Assembly: GCA_903842345.1 (NCBI GenBank)
Contig: CAIMLR010000023.1
Coordinates: 62,001 to 126,000, forward strand
Length of the DNA stretch: 64,000 nucleotides
Source: an uncultured Myxococcales bacterium
GTDB lineage: Bacteria; Myxococcota_A; UBA9042
Direction of reading: 5' to 3'
Part shown: one piece after another, positions 1 through 8,612 of the stretch
Layout: each line of letters begins with the position of its first letter
How positions within the stretch are numbered: the stretch's first letter is position 1
Program-made: the position numbers and the translations under genes
Notes under the pieces: model-generated
What the model saw: the letters and a program-made list of their open reading frames with translations, nothing else
The model's database searches: none
What the model was told of the DNA's origin: nothing

Positions 1-602
1 CTGCGCATCAGCGGGAGCGCGAAGAAGCCGACAAAGAGCAAATCGATGACGACGCTCGCGCGTGGGCTGATCGGCGCGACGCAAAACGCGATGAGGTAGA
101 GCGTCCCGCCAAAGCCGAAGCGGATGTTGGTGAGGCGGATGACTCGCGCGTCCACGACGTCGTGCAGCAGTTGGTGGTGCCACGCGTGCCGCCACAGCAG
201 ATTGAACGTCCCCGTGAGCGCTGCGAACACGCCGCTGTAGACCATCGCAGCGACTTCACCATCCTGGGCCTTGGCCAGATGTTGGGCGAGCACCACGGTG
301 GCAAAAGGCACCAGTGTGACCATCATGAGCAGCAGACCGTTCCACACCAGCAGCATGTGGTCGGCGTGGCTGATGTGGCGGAACAGCCGGTGGTGGTTGA
401 TCCAGATGATGTTGACGCTGACAAAACTGGTCACGAAGGCAAAATAGGAAGGCCAGCCCCGCGCCAGCACGTTTGCGAGGGGGCCGCCGTTGTGGACGGA
501 AGCCGTCAAGTCCAAGCCCAGAAGCGTCATGGCGATGGAGAACACCCCGTCGCTCAGGGCCTCAAGGCGGACGTTCGGCGATTGCCTATTGACGGTGAGC
601 AT
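1..602 (-). CDS. TMEM175-family ion channel (DUF1211), 3' end outside window
   Basis: Absent from the ORF track because it runs off the window edge. Reading the minus strand from the ATG at 602 gives an open frame of 200 codons. Near the N-terminus it has RLEALSDGVFSIAMTLL, which matches the (R)xxxFSDGVFAIAxTLL signature of TMEM175 proteins with Leu in place of the Phe. Several hydrophobic segments follow, along with the IIWINHHRLF stretch typical of the second helix. Prokaryotic TMEM175 proteins are usually 200-260 residues with six helices and form potassium-conducting tetramers, so little is probably missing. Nothing recognisable lies between it and the next gene (603-769). Family call is firm; ion selectivity is inferred from the family. 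Confidence 0.85.
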   Translation of the reverse strand, partial: MLTVNRQSPNVRLEALSDGVFSIAMTLLGLDLTASVHNGGPLANVLARGWPSYFAFVTSFVSVNIIWINHHRLFRHISHADHMLLVWNGLLLMMVTLVPFATVVLAQHLAKAQDGEVAAMVYSGVFAALTGTFNLLWRHAWHHQLLHDVVDARVIRLTNIRFGFGGTLYLIAFCVAPISPRASVVIDLLFVGFFALPLMR

Positions 603-769
603 GACGCACCCTCCCCATCCGCAGCTGCGAACGGAAGGTGCAAGATGCGCGCCAACTCGGGATCGAGCGGGCAAGTGCATGGAATGAGGCGCAAGCGTCG
701 GGAATGCGGTCAGCTTGGACCGTCGCAGACTGCGTGGAATCGCGCTCGGTCGGGCCAGGAATCCGCTGC

Positions 770-1888
770 CTACGCCTTGCCGGTCACCCGCGAAAACACC
801 GCCCGCGTGCCTGCCGCGGTCTTTTCCCAGGACAGCTCTGCGGCCCGCTTGCGTCCACGCGCCCGCAGGTCCGCGCGCAGCCCCGCGTCGGTGATCAGCC
901 GCGTCATGCCGTCGCCGATCTCATCCAGATTGAGCGGATCCACCGCCACCGCTGCGCCCGCCGCCACTTCATCCAGCGAACTGCCGCGGGACGTCAGCAC
1001 CGGCGCGCCGCACGCCATCGCTTCGACGACGGGAAGGCCAAAACCTTCGTACAGGGACGGATAGCAGAGCGCGATCGCCTCGTGGTACAGCACCTTCAGC
1101 GCATCCACGCTCACGTAGCCCACGGGATGAATGCGGTGCTTGAGCGGGCTGGCGTTGAGCGTGCGGGCGATGCCTTCGTCCTTCCAGCCGCGCCCGCCGG
1201 CCAGGACCAGATGCACGTCCGGATGGTGCGGCGCGATGTGCTCAAACGCCTCGATCAGGCGCACGAGGTTCTTGCGCGGCTCCAAGGTGCCGACCGCCAG
1301 CAGGAAGTGCTGGGGCAGCTGGAGGCTCTGGCGCTCGCGGGCGATCGTCGGTTCGTCGGGCGGCGTGTTGAAGCGGTCATCGGCGGCCAGCGGCACCGCG
1401 ATGACGTTCTCCGGCTTGACCGGCAGGATCCGCAGCACGTCCCGGCGCGTCGCCTCTGAAGGCGTCAGGATCGCGGCGGCTCCGCGCGCCAGCGTCGGCA
1501 ACAGCAAGCGCTGCAGGACGCGCTTCTTGAAGGTAAATGTCTCCGGATACAGGAAAATTGCCAGATCGTGCACCGTCACCACGTACGGGATATTCGGCAC
1601 ATGCGCGGCCAGGCTCAGCGGCGCCATGTAGTTCGGGAAAAACGCCGCGTCCGGGCGCAGTTTGACGGCCTGAACCGCCAGCGCGGTCTGCATCCACGCG
1701 GCGCGGATCGGCATGCGCGGGCCGATTTTCTGCACGTCGATGTCGGCGAATTCGCTGAAATCCTTGTTCGTCGCGAAGATCAGCTCGTCCTGGCCGTGGG
1801 CCAGCCACGACCGCAGCACGTGCTCCGTGTAGAGACCAACGCCCGTGCGACCGGGGCACCATGTCGTCACATCAACGAGGATCCTCAC
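770..1888 (-). CDS. GT4-family glycosyltransferase
   Basis: 372 residues from the GTG at 1888, which overlaps the stop of the upstream hydrolase as GTGA; the longer ORF in the track (474 aa) extends into that gene and is not the real start. The N-terminal half is a Rossmann-like GT-B domain with VHDLAIFLYPE near residue 107. The C-terminal half has LYEGFGLPVVEAMACG near 280-294, which carries the EX7E pair of retaining GT4 enzymes. It resembles the mannosyl- and rhamnosyl-transferases of O-antigen or exopolysaccharide assembly; donor and acceptor cannot be read. It is the last gene of the pheST-led run and is probably cotranscribed with the hydrolase and the other glycosyltransferase. Confidence 0.88.
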   Translation of the reverse strand: MRILVDVTTWCPGRTGVGLYTEHVLRSWLAHGQDELIFATNKDFSEFADIDVQKIGPRMPIRAAWMQTALAVQAVKLRPDAAFFPNYMAPLSLAAHVPNIPYVVTVHDLAIFLYPETFTFKKRVLQRLLLPTLARGAAAILTPSEATRRDVLRILPVKPENVIAVPLAADDRFNTPPDEPTIARERQSLQLPQHFLLAVGTLEPRKNLVRLIEAFEHIAPHHPDVHLVLAGGRGWKDEGIARTLNASPLKHRIHPVGYVSVDALKVLYHEAIALCYPSLYEGFGLPVVEAMACGAPVLTSRGSSLDEVAAGAAVAVDPLNLDEIGDGMTRLITDAGLRADLRARGRKRAAELSWEKTAAGTRAVFSRVTGKA

Positions 1889-2988
1889 GCGGACTCCCCG
1901 GCGAAGGGCACGGTTTCCGCGAGGAAGTGGATGATGGGCGCGAAGACTTCTTCTGGAGCGCGCGGGCCGGTGACCATGTCCATGTGGCCGTAATCGGCGA
2001 CGTAGCCCTCTGATTTGGCCAACAGCACGTACTTCTTGGGCCCGCCCCACGCTGCAAAGGCGGCGTGCAGGGACTTGGGCGTGCCCAGCCGATCCGCCCC
2101 GCCGACCATGAACAGCGCCGGCACCGTCACTTCCTTCAACCGCGGCAGCACGGGCTCGTGGTCCATGCGCACTTTGCCGTCCTTGGCCGCCCACTGCACC
2201 ATGTTCATGGCCAGCGGACCGGGAATGTCAGCGGTCGCGTCGACCATGAACGTGTGCAGCAGCCCCGGCAGGCAGTTGTCGGGGTTGAGAAAAAGGTGCT
2301 GGATGGGCGACCGGATCACCTCCGCGACGAACGCGAACAGGCCGTTGAAGAAACGCGACGGCACGACCGGCTTCCAGAACTGGCCGATCAGCGCGGCAAA
2401 CCGCGTACCCGGGAGCACGGCGCCGACGAAGCCCGGCGAGCCCATGATGACGACGCGGCGGATGTCTGCCAAGGGCACCGTGTGGCCAATGCTGGCGTAG
2501 GCGAGCATGCCGCCCATGGAGAAGCCGAGATAGTCGATCTGCGCGGCGCCGGTGTTGGCGCGCACCATCTGGACGGCCTGCGGGATGTCGTGGTGCGCGA
2601 GATTGGCAAAGTCGATGTGGTGGCGCTCGCGGGCGGTCAGGTCCCAGCGGCCGGATCGCAGCGTCAGGAGCCAAACGTCGCGGCCGGTGTCGCGCATGGT
2701 GCGCGCGATCGACACGTCCGGGCGTGGGTCGAGGTTGCGGTGGTTGATGGCGATGCCGTGCACCATCATGACCGGCGGCAAATCAGACGGCGTCGTCGGC
2801 TTGAGTCGGCGCAGTTCGCACCAACTGCCATCGGGCAGCGGCACGCGGTGCTCTTCATCGTACGCAATCGGCGTGCTCAGCTTGCGGCGCCAAAACGCCA
2901 CGTGCGCCCACGTCGCCAGCAGCAGCGCCGCGAGCGCGCCCAGGGAATACAACCACGGCGTACACGCACAACTTACAGCTTCCGTCAC
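1885..2988 (-). CDS. membrane-anchored alpha/beta hydrolase
   Basis: 367 residues from the GTG at 2988, chosen because it makes a GTGA overlap with the upstream stop and has a G-rich Shine-Dalgarno-like run just upstream; the track start at 3000 is another GTG 12 bases earlier. Residues about 12-33 form one hydrophobic segment, so the enzyme is probably anchored by its N-terminus. An HG oxyanion motif (MMVHGIAINHRN) sits near residue 77 and the nucleophile elbow GFSMGG near 155. The layout resembles lipase or PhaC-like hydrolases. It lies between two glycosyltransferases, which may mean a role in lipid or polysaccharide modification, but that is inference from position. Substrate unknown. Confidence 0.8.
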   Translation of the reverse strand: MTEAVSCACTPWLYSLGALAALLLATWAHVAFWRRKLSTPIAYDEEHRVPLPDGSWCELRRLKPTTPSDLPPVMMVHGIAINHRNLDPRPDVSIARTMRDTGRDVWLLTLRSGRWDLTARERHHIDFANLAHHDIPQAVQMVRANTGAAQIDYLGFSMGGMLAYASIGHTVPLADIRRVVIMGSPGFVGAVLPGTRFAALIGQFWKPVVPSRFFNGLFAFVAEVIRSPIQHLFLNPDNCLPGLLHTFMVDATADIPGPLAMNMVQWAAKDGKVRMDHEPVLPRLKEVTVPALFMVGGADRLGTPKSLHAAFAAWGGPKKYVLLAKSEGYVADYGHMDMVTGPRAPEEVFAPIIHFLAETVPFAGESA

Positions 2989-4142
2989 CCGAGCCCCCAC
3001 GCACCGGATCGCGGCCGCTTGGCGACGAGCAGCACTTCGTCATACAACTCTTCGTACTGCGCCGCGATCAGCTTGATGTCATGGCGCTTCTGCACATGAC
3101 GCAGCCCCGCATCGGCCAATTGCTGGCGGCGTTCATCGCTGCGCACCAGCTCAGACACGGCGACGGCCAGCGCCACCGGATTCATCGGCGGCACGCCCAT
3201 CACCACGCCCGCTTGCACAAGCTCCGTCAGCGGCGCCTTCTGCGCGACCACGGTCGCCAAGCCTTCGGCCATGCCTTCCAGCAGGACCATCGGCAGATCC
3301 ATCTTCTCGTGATGGCTGTCCGCCGGGAATACCTGCACGGCGGCAATGGCGAACAGCTCACGCAGGCTTGAGACTTCATTGAGGAAAGTGACGCGATGGG
3401 CGATGCCATCGGCTGAGATCGCTTCCTTGATCCGCGCTTCTTCTTCGCGGTCCTCGTCGTTGCGGATCCGGCACGCCAGGACAAAATGACAATCCGACTG
3501 GCGGAGGATGCGCGGCATCGCTGCGGCAAACGTGCGCGCGGCGTTGGAGTGGCGGTAATCGCCCGCGTACATGACCACGGGCTCATCCAGCGGAATGCGG
3601 TACTTGCGGCGGATGCCGGCCTTCTCACCATCGGGAATCGGTGGGTGCAGCGCGATGCCCGGCGGAATCCACAGCGTGTTCTGCACGCCCTCGGCGATCA
3701 GCCGGTGCTGGGTTTCCTGGGTCAGGCACACAACCGGCGAACCGGCCAGCGCTTGCTTGATGGCGACCGTCGTCCGCGGCGCGCGCACCAGCGTGTGGAT
3801 GACGGGCAGCCCGCGCATGCGCGCGGCGGTCCGCACAACATTGGCGACGATGAAGTCTGCGGGCCAGAACAGGTGGGCGATGGCCGTCTCGCGCTGGCCG
3901 ATCAGCTGGCCAAACAAGCCCAGGCGCTTGCCCAGCGGCGTATCGGCGGCCGTGCGCGGGCCCCAGGCGCCCTCGGTCTCCAGGTTCGGTTCGGCCAGCG
4001 TCACGCCCTCGTGGGTCAGGACGCAACCCCGGTAGCGCTGCAGGTTGGCCGCCACGCCGCGCACGAGGTTCTTGTCGGACCGCGTCCACGGCGGCTCGAC
4101 GGGCCCCGACAGGTACAGCACACGGCGGCCCGGCGGAATCAT
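2985..4142 (-). CDS. GT4-like glycosyltransferase, atypical catalytic motif
   Basis: 385 residues from the ATG at 4142, which overlaps the pheT stop as ATGA. The fold pattern is that of a GT-B glycosyltransferase: an N-terminal domain, then VVMYAGDYRHSNAA near 190 at the start of the nucleotide-sugar domain, and LPMVLLEGMAEGLATVV near 300. In ordinary GT4 enzymes the last motif starts with Glu eight residues before the second Glu (EGFGxVLLE). Here that position is Met, so the EX7E pair is not intact and donor binding may differ. Its tight coupling to pheT is unusual company for a glycosyltransferase. The sugar is not predictable. Confidence 0.75.
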   Translation of the reverse strand: MIPPGRRVLYLSGPVEPPWTRSDKNLVRGVAANLQRYRGCVLTHEGVTLAEPNLETEGAWGPRTAADTPLGKRLGLFGQLIGQRETAIAHLFWPADFIVANVVRTAARMRGLPVIHTLVRAPRTTVAIKQALAGSPVVCLTQETQHRLIAEGVQNTLWIPPGIALHPPIPDGEKAGIRRKYRIPLDEPVVMYAGDYRHSNAARTFAAAMPRILRQSDCHFVLACRIRNDEDREEEARIKEAISADGIAHRVTFLNEVSSLRELFAIAAVQVFPADSHHEKMDLPMVLLEGMAEGLATVVAQKAPLTELVQAGVVMGVPPMNPVALAVAVSELVRSDERRQQLADAGLRHVQKRHDIKLIAAQYEELYDEVLLVAKRPRSGAWGLG

Positions 4143-6472
4143 GGGTTCACCCGTTTGAACAGGGGCACGCGCTCCAGCGCCCGCAGATCGAGCTCGGCAA
4201 CCACCGCCTGCGCCGGCTGATCGAGCTCAATGCGCACGCGCGGATGGAGCGCCGCGACAAAGCCGATGGTTTCACCCGTCGACGTCACCACGTCAAAGCC
4301 CAGCTTGCTGCGCCACGACGGCTGGCCATCGGGCGCGCCGGGGCTCGCCTGCGGACCGGTCGCCTGCAGCGTCAGCGCGTCCCTGCCCAGCCATTTCATC
4401 AGGTGCGCGAGCGCCGCGATCATTTGCTGCAGCAGCCGATGCGTCACTTCTGGCGCCGGGAACACCAGCTTGGACCCTTCCGCGCCGCCGCCCAGGCGTT
4501 CAGCAAACACGATTCCCAAGCGAATCGGCTGCAGCGGCAGCGGTTTGGTGCCCGCCCGCGCGTCCAGCACGCCGCGCAGCATCTCGCCTTCCATTCCCGC
4601 CGTGTACGCCGCCACTTCCGCTTCCGTGCCGTTCACAAGCACCGGCGGCAGCCCGCGGTCGTCGCTCTTTTCTGGCACAAACACGCGGCCAATCTCAAAG
4701 ATGCCGATGTTCAAGCCCTTGCGCGCCGGCTGGCCATCGTCGCCCTGGACGAGGCCCTTTTCAGCGACCGCCAAAAGATTGGGCAGCACGTTGCGGCGCA
4801 TGTGCGTGTGTTGCGAGGAGATGGGATTGCGCACGGCCACGCGCGGCGCGCCATCGGGCTCGCTGAGCAGCAGGCGCTTGCGCGTATCCTCGTCGTCAAA
4901 ACCGTACAGCACTTGCTCGGTCAGCCCGGCGTGCACAAGCGTGTTGCGGACCTGCCGTTCCAGCAGCTTGAGCGGCGGCGTGTGCGGCGGCCGCGCGGCG
5001 ACTTTGGGCGCCTCGCTGCGGATGTTGTCATAGCCGTAGTGGCGGCCCAGCTCTTCGACAAGATCCTCGGCGATCTTGATGTCCTTGGTGGCGCGGAAGC
5101 TCGGAATCGTCACGGCCAGCGCGTCGCCTGAGCGCGCCACGGCGAATTCCAGCTGCGTCAGGCAGGCATCCAGCCACGCGTCGGACAGCTCAGCGACCGT
5201 CACGCCCAGCCGCTCGCGCAGGTACGTGCCCGTCGTGCGGATGATGGACAGCGGCTTGGCCTCAGCGGTGAACGGGCCCATGTCGGCCAGCTGACTGACG
5301 ATCTGCGCCTGCGGTTGCCACGCCTGGCACAGCTTGAGGAACCGCCGCGCCGCGACTTCCGCCATTACCGGGTCCAGCGCCTTCTCAAAGCGCGCCGAGC
5401 TCTCCGACCGCATGCCCAGGCGCATCGCCGTCCGGCGAATGGTCGGCGCGTCAAAGTTGGCGGCTTCCAGCACGACTTCCGTTGTGTCCGGGCGAATCTC
5501 AGAATCCGCGCCGCCCATGATGCCGGCCAGCGCGATCGGGCCTTCCGCGTCGCAAATCACACAGTCGTGCGCTTGGAGCTGCCGCAGTTGGCCGTCGAGC
5601 GTCGTGAGCGTCTCGTGCGCGTGGGCGCGTCGCACCACGATGGCGTTGCCGCGCAGGGAGCGGGCGTCAAACGCATGCAGCGGATTGCCGGTTTCCAGCA
5701 TCACGAGGTTCGTCGCGTCGACAAGATTGGAGATCGGCCGCGTGCCGAGGCGCCGCAGCAGCAAGCGCGCATTCACCGGCGCCGGCGCCACCGCCACGTC
5801 CGTCAGCCGCGCGCACGTGTACCGCGGGCACGCATCGGGCGCGTCGACCTGAATCGCCAGCGGCATCGCCGTTCCCAGCTTCAGTTCGAGATCAAACGGC
5901 CGCAGCGGCTTGTCCAGCATCGCCGCCACTTCGCGCGCCACGCCGTAGAGGCCCCACAGGTCCGGCCGGTGGGTAATCGCCTTGTTGTCGACGTCGTACA
6001 GCACGTCTTCCAGCTCAATCGCCAGATGCAGCGGTGTTCCCGCCCGCGCCGTGCAGCCATCGAGCGCGAGCAATCCGGCGTTCTCATCGGACAGACCGAG
6101 GTCTTTTTCCGACGCCAACATGCCCGGACTCGCCACGCCGCGCACTTCACCATCGCGCACCGTGATACCCGACGGCAGCGTCACGCCCGGCGGCACGAAC
6201 GGCACGCGCATGCCCACGCGCAGATCCGGCGCGCCGCAGACGACTTGCACCGTGCGCCCACCCAAATCGACCGTCGCCAGCCGCAGCTTGTCGGCGTTGG
6301 GATGTGGCGCCATCGCCAGCACGTCCGCCACGAGGACGTCGCGCAGGCCAAAGCCCCATTGCACCACGTCGTCGATTTCCGCGACCGTCGTTGTGAATTT
6401 CTCGGCGAATTGCAGCGGGTCCACGCCCTGCGTATCGACGAACTGCGACAACCATCGCCAGGAGACCAGCAC
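4139..6472 (-). CDS. pheT: phenylalanine-tRNA ligase beta subunit, lacks FDX-ACB domain
   Basis: 777 residues from the GTG at 6472. The track start (TTG, 6478) abuts an AGGGG with no spacing, whereas this GTG has AGGGG six bases upstream. PheT pairs with PheS to charge tRNA-Phe. Visible in order: the EMAP-like tRNA-binding domain (VADVLAMAPHPNADKLRLAT, about 45), the B3/4 editing domain, the B5 domain (about 405-480, IAEDLVEELGRHYGYDNI), then the catalytic-like core ending in VVAELDLRAL. In most bacteria a C-terminal FDX-ACB domain of about 95 residues follows and grips the tRNA-Phe anticodon stem. Here the protein stops at LFKRVNP and the next gene overlaps the stop. Total length stays near normal because the C-terminal part of the core carries extra segments. 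No frameshifted FDX-ACB is visible downstream. Confidence 0.95.
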   Translation of the reverse strand: MLVSWRWLSQFVDTQGVDPLQFAEKFTTTVAEIDDVVQWGFGLRDVLVADVLAMAPHPNADKLRLATVDLGGRTVQVVCGAPDLRVGMRVPFVPPGVTLPSGITVRDGEVRGVASPGMLASEKDLGLSDENAGLLALDGCTARAGTPLHLAIELEDVLYDVDNKAITHRPDLWGLYGVAREVAAMLDKPLRPFDLELKLGTAMPLAIQVDAPDACPRYTCARLTDVAVAPAPVNARLLLRRLGTRPISNLVDATNLVMLETGNPLHAFDARSLRGNAIVVRRAHAHETLTTLDGQLRQLQAHDCVICDAEGPIALAGIMGGADSEIRPDTTEVVLEAANFDAPTIRRTAMRLGMRSESSARFEKALDPVMAEVAARRFLKLCQAWQPQAQIVSQLADMGPFTAEAKPLSIIRTTGTYLRERLGVTVAELSDAWLDACLTQLEFAVARSGDALAVTIPSFRATKDIKIAEDLVEELGRHYGYDNIRSEAPKVAARPPHTPPLKLLERQVRNTLVHAGLTEQVLYGFDDEDTRKRLLLSEPDGAPRVAVRNPISSQHTHMRRNVLPNLLAVAEKGLVQGDDGQPARKGLNIGIFEIGRVFVPEKSDDRGLPPVLVNGTEAEVAAYTAGMEGEMLRGVLDARAGTKPLPLQPIRLGIVFAERLGGGAEGSKLVFPAPEVTHRLLQQMIAALAHLMKWLGRDALTLQATGPQASPGAPDGQPSWRSKLGFDVVTSTGETIGFVAALHPRVRIELDQPAQAVVAELDLRALERVPLFKRVNP

Positions 6473-6481
6473 GGGCAACCC

Positions 6482-7519
6482 CTAAAATTGACTCAAAAAG
6501 CGCAGATCGCCGCCCATCAACAGCCGCACGTCCGGCACGCCGTAGCGCATCATGACCAAGCGCGACAGGCCGAGGCCAAACGCCCAGCCCTGCCACTCGT
6601 CCGGATCCAGACCGCCCGCGCGCAGCACATTCGGGTGCACGAGGCCACACGGCAGCAATTCCAGCCAACCGCGGCGCTTGCACGCCGAACAGCCCGCGCC
6701 GGCACACACCTGACAGCGGATGTCCAGCTCAAAGCCCGGCTCCACGAACGGAAAATAGCCAGGCCGCAGGCGGATTTCCACCTCGCGCTGGAGGATCGCG
6801 GAGAGCAGCGTGCGCATCGAATCCAGCAGGTGGCCGACCGTGACCTTGCGGTCGATCATCAGCCCTTCCACCTGATGGAACGTGTGCTCGTGGCTGGCGT
6901 CCGTCGATTCGTAGCGGAACACTTTGCCGGGGAAGATCGCCCGGAACGGCGCCTTGAACTCGTGCATCGCCCGCACTTGCCCCGACGAGGTGTGCGTGCG
7001 CAGCAGGTGGCCGCCTTCCAGCCAAAACGTGTCCTGCATCTCACGCGCCGGATGCCAGCCGGGAATATTGAGCGCTTCGAAGTTGTCGAATTCGCTCTCA
7101 ATTTCCGGATAGTCCAGCACGTGAAAGCCCATCGACGTGAAGATCGCCTCGATGTCAGCTTGCACGGTGCTCAGCGGATGCGGGTGCCCCACGCGCAGTG
7201 GCAGCGCGGCTTGCGTCGGGTCGAACGACGTATCGTTCAGCTCGGCGGCAATCAGCGTCTCCACGAGCGCCTGACGACGGACCTCAATGGCCGCGGCCAC
7301 CTTTGCCTGCAGCGCATTGACGGCCTGGCCAAAGCCCTTGCGATCCTGCGGCAGAATCTGCGGAATCCGCTTCATCAGCGCCGGGATTTCGCCCTGCTTG
7401 CCCAGCGCCTGCACTTCCAGCGAGCGCAACGCTTCCAGCGACTCAGCCGCGTTCACTTCCGCTTGCCAGCGGACCGCGCTTGCATCGATTTCAATTTGCC
7501 AATCAGGCAGTTCGCTCAT
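6482..7519 (-). CDS. pheS: phenylalanine-tRNA ligase alpha subunit
   Basis: 345 residues, the usual PheS length, with an ATG start. It forms the catalytic subunit of the alpha2-beta2 class II synthetase. An N-terminal coiled-coil arm (about 1-90) is followed by the catalytic core: LRTHTSSGQVRAM (about 173), FRYESTDASHEHTFHQVEG (motif 2 region, about 201-219) and the C-terminal motif 3 GLGLSRLVMMRYG. A cysteine cluster, CQVCAGAGCSACKRRGWLE (C269, C272, C277, C280, plus C291), sits just before the active-site GLVHPN; similar CxxC pairs occur in a subset of bacterial PheS and suggest a bound zinc. pheT follows after nine bases. Confidence 0.97.
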   Translation of the reverse strand: MSELPDWQIEIDASAVRWQAEVNAAESLEALRSLEVQALGKQGEIPALMKRIPQILPQDRKGFGQAVNALQAKVAAAIEVRRQALVETLIAAELNDTSFDPTQAALPLRVGHPHPLSTVQADIEAIFTSMGFHVLDYPEIESEFDNFEALNIPGWHPAREMQDTFWLEGGHLLRTHTSSGQVRAMHEFKAPFRAIFPGKVFRYESTDASHEHTFHQVEGLMIDRKVTVGHLLDSMRTLLSAILQREVEIRLRPGYFPFVEPGFELDIRCQVCAGAGCSACKRRGWLELLPCGLVHPNVLRAGGLDPDEWQGWAFGLGLSRLVMMRYGVPDVRLLMGGDLRFLSQF

Positions 7520-7536
7520 GACGGAAACTGCCCCGG

Positions 7537-8529
7537 TTATTCAACGCGCTTGATGATGTGGTAGCCAAAGCTCGTCTCGACGATGTCGATTTGGCCCTTG
7601 CCCAGCGAGAGGCTCAGCTGCTTGAACGGCGGCACGAGCTGCGCGTTGGCGTCGACCGGGTACGTGCCCGGGCCGGGATCCTTGCTGTTGGCTTTCATCA
7701 ACACGCTGAAATCCGCGCCTTTCTTGCGCGCCTGGTGCGCCACTTCAATCGCCTTCTTCAGCGCCTCTTCGCGCGTCAGCGTGACGTTTTCGCCCGGCAA
7801 CGAGCCCTGGAAGCCGATGAGGATGTGGCTGACGGTCGTCTTCTCCGGCTTCGGCTTCTGCTCGGTCGGGCACGTCGTCGGATCTTCACCCGCCAGCGGG
7901 CACGCATCGGTCAGCAGCTTGACGAGGGGCTTGTCCGGTGCCTTGAAATCAAACGGCAAGCGCTTCATCACGTGGTAGCCAAAGCGCGTCGCGACGATGT
8001 CGACCTGCCCCTGACCCAGCGACAGCGCCATCGCGGTGAACTGCGGGACGTAGCGACCGCGCATCTGCGGCGTCACTTCGTACACGCCCGGACCGTTGTC
8101 GTCCGAATGCTTCCACACGAGGCCGATGAAGTCGTTGCCCGGCTTGCGCGCCTCGTGGGCGAGCTCCTTGGCGAGCTTGAGCGCTTCCTCTTTCGTGCGC
8201 TTGATCTGCTTGCCCGGAAGCGAGCCTTCCCAGCCGACCAGCACGTGCGCGACTTTGATGTTGTCGTCGACGGTCGCCGGCTTCGCCGGGCACGCAGCGG
8301 CATCTTCGCCGGGCATCGGGCAAGGATCCGTCAGAACGACTTCGTTGGCAGCGGCACCGGTCGGCGACGCAGGTGCGGGCGGCGGCACGGGCTTGGGCGC
8401 TTCAGCGGCGGGTGCCGGAGCAGGCGCAGCGGGTGCCGGCGGGGGCGCAGCAGGCGCTTCAGCGGGTTTGTTGCAAGCCGACGCGAGCAGCGCGCAACAG
8501 GCGAAGGGGACGAGCTTTTTGCCGAACAT
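7537..8529 (-). CDS. lipoprotein with two tandem parvulin (PpiC) domains
   Basis: 330 residues from the ATG at 8529, preceded by GAGG at good spacing; the 437-aa track ORF starts too far upstream. The N-terminus is a lipoprotein signal (CALLASAC) followed by an Ala/Pro-rich linker to about residue 65. Two copies of a roughly 130-residue unit follow. Each starts with a small cysteine pair (PCPMPGEDAAACP, then ACPLAGEDPTTCP), continues with VAHVLVGWEG or VSHILIGFQG, and ends in RFGYHVMKR or SFGYHIIKR, the SurA/PpiC core signatures. Peptidyl-prolyl isomerase or chaperone action on envelope proteins is expected. It ends 17 bases before pheS and may be cotranscribed with it, although there is no obvious functional link. 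Confidence 0.88.
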   Translation of the reverse strand: MFGKKLVPFACCALLASACNKPAEAPAAPPPAPAAPAPAPAAEAPKPVPPPAPASPTGAAANEVVLTDPCPMPGEDAAACPAKPATVDDNIKVAHVLVGWEGSLPGKQIKRTKEEALKLAKELAHEARKPGNDFIGLVWKHSDDNGPGVYEVTPQMRGRYVPQFTAMALSLGQGQVDIVATRFGYHVMKRLPFDFKAPDKPLVKLLTDACPLAGEDPTTCPTEQKPKPEKTTVSHILIGFQGSLPGENVTLTREEALKKAIEVAHQARKKGADFSVLMKANSKDPGPGTYPVDANAQLVPPFKQLSLSLGKGQIDIVETSFGYHIIKRVE

Positions 8530-8612
8530 CAGATCCTCACGAGGCAGAGCGGTGGGGCGCGCGAAAGGCGCACGGAGGCGGGATTGTGCGCTGCAATGGC
8601 GCACGTGGCAAC

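Noticed and set aside
5315-7564. 749-residue plus-strand ORF
   Set aside because: Antisense of pheT and pheS, whose minus frames are unmistakable.
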